From Parachlorella kessleri (Eukaryota > Chlorophyta > Trebouxiophyceae > Chlorellales > Chlorellaceae), in the NCBI GenBank assembly GCA_001598975.1, contig BBXU01001509.1, positions 1 to 24,149 on the forward strand: a DNA stretch of 24,149 nucleotides, given 5' to 3'. Shown here one piece after another: positions 18,344 to 24,149 of this stretch. Position numbers and translations under genes: made by a program. Below the pieces are notes generated by a model. That model was not told the origin of the DNA. It saw only the letters and a list, made by a program, of their open reading frames with translations, and did no database searches. The stretch's first letter is position 1. Each line of letters begins with the position of its first letter.

Positions 18344-20398
18344 ATGGAACTTGTCACAAGTTCGGCAGGTACAATAAGAAAAATAAAGGGTAACAAGAAG
18401 AGCAAAAACAAATTCAAGCCTTCCGAAGCATCTAAAGATGGTGGCCATGCACGGCAGACGGCTATAGCAGGTGGCGTCAGCAAGGCGAAGCCGAGGAAGC
18501 GAAAACTAAAGAACAGGCTACAGGCTGTCGGACATGTAGCAAGTGAGGACTCGGGGAGAGAAACGGAAGATGCGCTGCAGCACAACCGACAGCAGCAGCA
18601 GGAGCCCCAGCAGCAGCATTTTCACCAGCTGCTGCAGCAGCAGCAGCAGCAGCGTGAGCGGCGGCGCAAGGGGGCGCAGAAGCAGCCAGCGCAAGAACAG
18701 CAGCAGCAGTTGGTGGTGCACCAGGGTGCTAGCCAAGGCAAACCAGGCAGCCTCAAGGGTGAGTTTGGCCCTTTGTGTTGAACTTCTTGTGCCCGCTGTT
18801 GAGGCTCCCTCAGCCTACCCAATGCTGCTTAGCTAGGCTCGTCTGGCCCTTGAGCATTGGGTGGAGTGTTGTAGGCTACCTTCAAATAGCGTATTGTCCC
18901 TCAACTCTGCCATGAGTCTCCCACAAGTGTAGCCAACTGAAAGCCAGGGATATATATCATGTCCACGAAATCCAAACATCGGTGATCATTTGGTGCATGT
19001 ACTCCGGCCTGTGCAGGGGGCAGCAGCCTGCTGGAGCGCATGCGGCAGCGGCTACAGGGCGGTCGCTTCCGGTGGCTGAACGAGAAGCTGTACACCTGCG
19101 AGGGCAGCGATGCCCTGGCCCTCATGCAGCAGCAGCCAGACCTGTATGAGCAGTACCATGAGGGTACGATGCAATGCTGCTAGTAAGCAAAGGGCTGCTG
19201 TGTAGCTTTGCAATGTGGTGCGCTGACAGCATGTCCTACCTCCAACTTGCCCAGGAGCTAACGGCACAAGCTCGAAATGCTTCCCCCGGCCTGACGGCAG
19301 CCCTCACCACCACACTGCCAGGCTTAAACCGCCCTCACCGCCCCGCTGCCATGCTGCTTCTCAAATGCCCCTCGTGTGTCCCTCCCTGCAGGCTTTAGGG
19401 AGCAGACCAAGGGGTGGCCCGTCCAGCCAGTCGAGGTCGCCATCCGCTGGCTGGCGCAGAAGCCGCCCAGCTGGGCCGTCGCCGACCTGGGCTGCGGCGA
19501 TGCCCAGCTGGCGCGCAGCGTGCCGCAGCGTGTGCGCAGTTTTGACCTTGTGGCCACCGCCCCGGGGGTGGAGGCTGCCAACCTGGCGGCGCTCCCGCTG
19601 GGCACGTCCTGCCTGGACGCCGCTGTGTTCTGCCTCAGCCTGATGGGAACTGATTATGGGTTGTTTCTGGAGGAGGCGGCAAGAGTGCTGAAGCCGGGCG
19701 GCTGGCTGTGGATTGCGGAGGTGCAGAGCAGGTAGGGGGGCGAGGGGGGAGAGATACTTTCCATCGGTCTTGGGAGATGGTGGCAATTGTAATGGTAGTT
19801 GGGAAGGGTGCCTGTTTTTTTTTGGGGGAGAAACATGCAGCAGAGAGGTGCGGAGTTTTGGGGTTGCTGGCAGCTGTATGGCTGGGAGGGTTTAGGGTAA
19901 AAGCTTTGACCTTAAAGAGGAGTTTGCATGGCTGGTATCTGCTTTTGCACGTGTGTTGTTCAGATGCTCCTAGTTTTAGCGCAAGATACCACCTAGGCAG
20001 GCAAGGCATGGCAGGTACTGGCTGGCAGGGACCGGTGCTGGCCCTGCTGCTGCGAGTTTGCAGACCCTCACTTATGCTCAGGGAGAGGTTGCCCAAGGCC
20101 TTGCTGTGCTGTGCTGTGCTGGGCCTGCTGCAGGTTTGTTGACGAGGCTGGGAGGAGCGTGGTGGACACCTTTGTGGCAGCTGTCAAGGGGCTGGGTTTT
20201 GAGCTGAAGCAGAAGGACCTGAAGAACCCATTCTTCCTCACTTTTCAGTTCCAGAAGCAACAGCAGCAGCAGCAGCAGCAGGAAGACGAAGGATGCAGGC
20301 AGCAACTTGGGAAGCACATGAAACATGCAAAGCAGCAGCAGCAGCAGCACCAGCGGGAGTGGCCACCCCTGCGGGCCTGCCAGTACAAGAAGCGCTAG
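18344..20398 (+). CDS. RRP8: Ribosomal RNA-processing protein 8 (RRP8), nucleolar rRNA methyltransferase
   Basis: RRP8 is an AdoMet-dependent methyltransferase that makes the conserved m1A in 25S/28S rRNA in the nucleolus. Exons 18344-18758, 19017-19163, 19392-19731 and 20134-20398 join in phase to 1167 nt (388 aa). The N-terminal 135 residues are Lys/Arg/Gln-rich, with a basic tract (KPRKRKLKNR) suitable for nucleolar import. The conserved domain starts at GRFRWLNEKLYTCEGSDAL, then GWPVQPVEVAIRWLA. The AdoMet motif I is VADLGCGD (217-224). AVFCLSLMGTDYGLFLEEA and RVLKPGGWLWIAEVQSRF follow, then the C-terminal GLGFELKQKDLKNPFFLTF. CAG-coded glutamine runs occur both before the domain and at the C-terminus (QKQQQQ..., HAKQQQQQ). 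It is slightly shorter than the human protein. Assignment is very secure. Confidence 0.95.
18588..18712 (+). repeat. CAG-rich tract encoding polyglutamine in RRP8 exon 1
   Basis: Clusters of CAG codons at about 18590-18615, 18632-18651 and 18697-18710, in frame as Gln. This is a coding microsatellite in the unstructured N-terminal region. Confidence 0.85.
20258..20350 (+). repeat. CAG repeats encoding polyglutamine in RRP8 exon 4
   Basis: Two Gln runs (about 20258-20281 and 20333-20350) in the C-terminal tail after the methyltransferase domain. Confidence 0.85.
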
Positions 20399-21200
20399 CA
20401 AATTCGCTTTGCTAGGGATGTGCCCACTTTCGCCCTTGTTTTCGCAGCCTTATGTTGGCTGAATCCTGGAACCTGCTGCAGAAATTGCTACCCATCACGG
20501 CACACGTTGGCTGATATCATGGGCCACTTGGGCAGATTCCAAGAGTCCAGTCCACAGTCTCGGACAACGCTCTTTGCGGCCCCTGCACGGTGCTGGGTGC
20601 CCAGCTGGGAGCTGCTGTCTTGATGTTCTATAGGTGCCAGGACCTAGAGAGTGATGTTCAGGGCAGGGTCGTAGGTCTAGTAACATTCCACGGTGGTACT
20701 GCCCTTCAAGAATCCACTGAGGATTACAGATATTGATGGAAGCTTCCTTAAGGACGTACGGCGGCGTCTGTGGCTTTGACAGCTATGTGGCAGGGACAGC
20801 AATAGTGGGTGGGTGCTACATTTGGATGGTTGCTCAGGTTGTCAGGCATGCTTCCAGCACGTGTTGGCTGCACCACCAACACGGTGACTTCAGTACAAGA
20901 CGCGCCTTGTGCCAGCACGTTTGCCGCCATCGGTCATGCTCATGGAAACATGCAGTCAGTCTAAAAAACCGTGCGATACGTAAGCGGTTCGGTGCCGGTA
21001 GTGCAGTGGCTAATTGTTTACAGCAAATTTTGCTCGCAAACTGAAGGCAGTTGGGGATCTCCATGATGGCACATAGCTGAATATCGTATACTGGTGCTAT
21101 TTATTTGTTCCCTCGTATTATACCACGGTTACAAACCGTCCTTCAACAGCGCTGCGGGCCGCGCCCAGCGCTCAGTCACCTGTCTGTCAATCGCCTCAAG
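20399..21200. other. Intergenic region between RRP8 and the galactosyltransferase gene
   Basis: This 0.8 kb holds the RRP8 3' UTR and the promoter/5' UTR of the galactosyltransferase gene. A TATTTAT element at about 21099-21105 in AT-richer sequence, some 100 bases before the start codon, is the only TATA-like candidate. ORFs here show nothing recognisable. Confidence 0.45.
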
Positions 21201-23645
21201 ATGTCCGCCAGGCGTTGCGGACACCAGCCAGTATTGCTAGCAGCAATAGTGCTGGGGTTGTTGGGAACCTTGGAGCTACCAGCGGCAGCAGCCACCTCGG
21301 TGCACACCGTCTTTGCGACTGAGTGCACCAAGTACTTCACCTGGCAGACACTGGTGCGTGCCAAGCTGTTCTTCCGTCGGCCTGCTGGCCTGCAGATACG
21401 TTGAACGGGTCTCCCGACAATCACATGGTCTTGGGCAGTGCTTGGGTGGGGCTTTGACGGCACCTGTTGGAATCTTCCCTTGGTAGCTTGTTTTCTTGTG
21501 GTGCTTGGCTGCGCAGGGGATGATGTACTCCCACAAGAAGTCGGGGCAGCCGGGCAAGATAACACGGCTGATGAGCTGCACCAAGGAGGAGCTGGACGCC
21601 CTGAGCGAGAAGGACAAGAACATCGTGCCCACCCACATTGCGCCCTCCTTCACCAAGCACCCGCGCACAGGTGGGGACCACTTCCCGCCCGCGCTGGCAA
21701 GGAGTCGTGTGTCTTGGGGGCTGCTGACAGAGGCCCCATAGGGGGGGAGGCCTGGACCCCCTTGTTTTCTGTGATGCAAGGTCAGGGGATTCTGCCAGGC
21801 GTGGACTGGCGCTCCCCCCGCCTGCAAGTTGCATGAGACACGTGCTGCGCTGAACACAGGTGTACCACGCTAAGCAGGAATGGCAGCAGCAGTAGCAGCA
21901 GGGCGGCGCCATAGTAGCATACCAGCGTGAGTGCCCGGGCTCTGCCGGTGTGCTACCGCGCTCCAGCCCCCAGCTGCGGCACACCGCAGCCCTTGCCCAC
22001 TGGCCGAGCATGGGATATATGTCCCGCAGGCGACATCTACTCCGCCTACAACAAGCCCGTGGCCGTGATTGACTGGCTGGCCAAGACCGCGGTCCCCGAG
22101 GAGTACATCCTGGTGCTGGACGCTGACATGATCATGCGCGAGCCCTTTCTGCCGGAGCAGCTGGGGGCGCGGCCGGGGCGGGCCGTGTCCGCCTACTACG
22201 GCTACCTGAAGGGCGTGGACAACAAGCTGGCGCTCAAGCACGTGCCGGAGGTGGTGCCGCGCAACGACACGGACGCAGGTGCGGGCGGGCGGGCGGGGGA
22301 GCAGCACCTGCTGTCGCATGGCGAGCCTGGGGGCGAGGCCGGGGGGCGCAGCACTCTGTGGGGGCAGGTAGGCAGCAGTGCCTGGGCCTGCGGTTACACT
22401 TGGGCTGCCCCTCTGCCAATGGGTGGGCACAGGGCAGCACCCACCTAGCTCTACCTACTTCCTACACAAACACAGGCATACCTCCTCTTCCACAGGCAGC
22501 GCCCCTGGGCCGCCGGGGCACCCTGCACACCCTTCCCCTGTGCCCCCCTGACCCCTCCCTTGCCTCTGCTCCTCGCTCTTCTCATGCAGTGCGGACCCTG
22601 CCGGGGCGACCAGGCCGGCGGCCTTGCCTGTAGCCCCTTATTTTCTTGTTCCATGCCCACCCTGCCCTGGCTTGACCCCTCTTTCCAAAACCTCCTTCCC
22701 GCAGGCCCCTCGGGGCGCCGGGGCGACCAGGTGGGCGGCTTTATCCTGCAGCACCAATCAGACCTGAGGCGCATGGCCCCCCTCTGGCTCAAGTACTCGG
22801 AGGACGTGCGCGCCGATCCGGATGTGAGTCCCAGGCAGGCATGCTGCTGCTGAGAGGCAGTCAGGCTGAGTGGGGTGGGGTGGTGGGGTGGGGTGGGACC
22901 GTCGTGCGGCTCTACGCGGGTGGTGGCAGGCAATGCTGAGTGTGGCTGCAGCTTGCCAGCGAGCTCAGTGACGCGCCACTGAGGGGCTGGGAAGCGCGTG
23001 CACAGCGGCGCTGTGATATCCGTACCCTCCCACGCGGCACGCATAGCATACGTGGCGGGCCGGCCGGCTGCAGGACCAGCTATGACCAGCTAGCTGTCAG
23101 GCTGCAGGCATGGGTCCTTGCTAGCGGACCCAGCTCACCTGCCCACCCATGCGTAACAATGCGGCACCACACCAAGTCGCCCGCTGGTTGCTGCGCTGCG
23201 CTGTAGGCGTGGGAGCTGTCGGGGGACGCCTACTCCACCCACCCGGGCGACAAGCCCTGGATCAGCGAGATGTACGGGTGAGTGAGGAGGCACCGGGCGG
23301 GGCGGCGGGGGCGGGGGTGGGGTGTGTGTGGTGGTGGTGGGGGGGGGTGCGAGGGGTTCAAGGCAGCTGTTGTTGGCAGTGTGTGTGGGGTGGAGGGGGT
23401 GTTCAGTTTGCATTGCATGGCTTCATATGGATTGCGGCGTAAGCGATACATGCGCAGCACCTGGAGGGTGTGCGTGCAGCCCTTGAACTGCATGACAGCC
23501 CCTTCCTGGCCCTGCAGGGAGGAGGCTTGCTGACCAGGTGTGAGCTGTTGTGTGTCCTCCAGGTATTCCTTTGGGGCAGCCAAGGCCGACGTGTGGCACA
23601 CATGCCACCACACCGCCATGCTTTACCCTGGCTATGAGGCCTCAG
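21201..23645 (+). CDS. SGT1: Peptidyl-serine alpha-galactosyltransferase, N-terminal part (partial at right edge)
   Basis: SGT1/SERGT1 enzymes add alpha-galactose to Ser next to hydroxyproline in extensin-type cell-wall glycoproteins, in the ER/Golgi. Exons 21201-21353, 21517-21670, 22030-22278, 22705-22823, 23207-23277 and 23563-23645 join in phase (829 nt, about 276 aa); the gene continues past 24149. A hydrophobic signal/anchor (VLLAAIVLGLLGTLELPAAAA) comes first. It is followed by the family's HTVFATECTKYFTWQTL, SHKKSGQPGKITRLMSC, NKPVAVIDWL, a DAD metal/nucleotide-sugar motif at 133-135 (VLDADMIMREP), GRAVSAYYGYLKGVDN, VGGFILQHQSDLR and WISEMYGYSFGAA... MLYPGYE. The YSFGAA/YPGYE ending fits SGT1 better than the related hydroxyproline O-arabinosyltransferases. 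The next exon may start near 24095, but its frame is unresolved. The symbol follows the plant/Chlamydomonas enzyme, not the co-chaperone SGT1. Confidence 0.9.
22496..22625 (+). repeat. Two exon-start-like repeats in galactosyltransferase intron 3
   Basis: Sequence resembling the start of exon 4 (CAG then a G/C-rich GRRGD-type stretch) occurs after an acceptor-like CAG at 22493-22495 and again at 22587-22589, before the genuine exon at 22705. The second contains CCGGGGCGACCAGG, nearly identical to the exon. They look like decayed partial duplications of the acceptor plus exon start. Confidence 0.6.
22871..22898 (+). repeat. G-tract cluster with G-quadruplex potential, intron 4
   Basis: Five or more runs of three to four G, spaced by one or two bases (unit GGGGT), just downstream of the donor of galactosyltransferase exon 4. 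This satisfies the usual quadruplex pattern on the non-template strand. Confidence 0.7.
23295..23348 (+). repeat. G-rich low-complexity tract, intron 5
   Basis: Dense G runs with GGGGCGGG and GGTGGT units follow the donor of galactosyltransferase exon 5. This is a second quadruplex-capable tract in the same gene. Confidence 0.7.
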
Positions 23646-24149
23646 GTGCGCTGGGCTGAGGCATGGGGGATGGCGTGGAGGGTCCCCATGCGCAGAGGGC
23701 GAAACACCGAAGTGGCTCTGTAGGCCGGGGATGTCTGCACATGGGGGGAATATAGAGGGTGTAGTGGTGGGGTATGTGTGGGTGTGCAGCTCAGTGCTTG
23801 ACCAGGGTCTTCCTTAGGTCTTGCTTGCCAGCAGCTAGTGAGGAGAGGCAAGTGTTGGGGGCGCCGGCAAAAGTTTCTTGCTTACCAACTTTCTCACACC
23901 TGGAAGCTCTGGGCCTGCGGGAAGTGCAGCTGCGCATTGCACGGCGGGTGGCGTATTTAAAAAAAAATATGCGTTTGATTTTTGTTACAAGCGGAACTAG
24001 GCCAGTGGTAGACCTTTCCCGGCTGCCCCAGCCCCTGCAGGGTAGTCATATGCGAAACTGACTCAGACCCCGCACTTGCCCTGTCTGGCGCAGCGTGCCC
24101 GCCGTGCTCCTCTGCTACCCCCATTCAAGCAAGGCCACCAGGTAACACT

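Noticed and set aside
20640..20725. Possible box C/D snoRNA near RRP8 (GTGATGT ... CTGA)
   Set aside because: The C-like and D-like boxes are weak, no terminal stem is visible and no internal C'/D' pair is clear; chance occurrence is likely.
24095..24142. Next exon of the galactosyltransferase after GGCGCAG
   Set aside because: Splice-like borders exist (CAG acceptor, CCAG|GTAACA donor), but the phase from the previous exon gives a frame without family motifs, so the exon is not included in the model.
1..24149. tRNA or rRNA genes and CRISPR arrays
   Set aside because: By eye I saw no tRNA-like T-arm/acceptor pattern, rRNA core or regularly spaced repeat-spacer array.

Overview
The window looks like nuclear DNA of a green alga (Chlorophyta), rich in introns and in G+C. 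The genes are cut into short exons by introns of about 100-1000 bases, nearly all GT-AG with a pyrimidine/TGCAG acceptor. CAG runs encode glutamine stretches and CA/GT microsatellites sit in introns. The gene content is eukaryotic: a spliceosomal helicase, GPI-anchor synthesis, rRNA methylation, cell-wall glycoprotein glycosylation and probable plastid-targeted proteins. There are no operons, ribosome-binding sites, CRISPR arrays or clear transposons. Exon models were built by hand from conserved motifs, splice consensus and reading-phase continuity.

Layout. (1) 30-1068, minus: N-terminal part of the intron-binding helicase Aquarius, running off the left edge. (2) 1537-3167, plus: a complete six-exon PIG-L GlcNAc-PI de-N-acetylase, divergent from Aquarius. 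(3) 3410-7383, minus: a ten-exon KH-domain protein of unknown function. (4) 8457-12229, minus: a complete eight-exon DJ-1/PfpI (Hsp31-like) protein. (5) 13454-14266, minus: a small three-exon, probably plastid-targeted protein that I cannot name. (6) 15991-18095, minus: a six-exon coiled-coil protein with a likely organellar transit peptide. (7) 18344-20398, plus: a four-exon RRP8 rRNA methyltransferase, divergent from gene 6. (8) 21201 to the right edge, plus: a peptidyl-serine alpha-galactosyltransferase (SGT1/SERGT1 type) of the secretory pathway, truncated by the window.

The genes share no evident pathway. The most unusual structure is in the fourth intron of the DJ-1 gene. Two tail-to-tail copies of the last exon and 3' flank of the neighbouring gene 5 form a large inverted repeat there (about 10343-10682), with 57-base arms that differ at one position. 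The copy on the plus strand is frameshifted. Other notable points are a GC-AG intron in the DJ-1 gene, three repeated acceptor/exon-start units in an intron of the galactosyltransferase gene, a low-complexity AT-hook-like extension on Aquarius, and two orphan plastid-type proteins.
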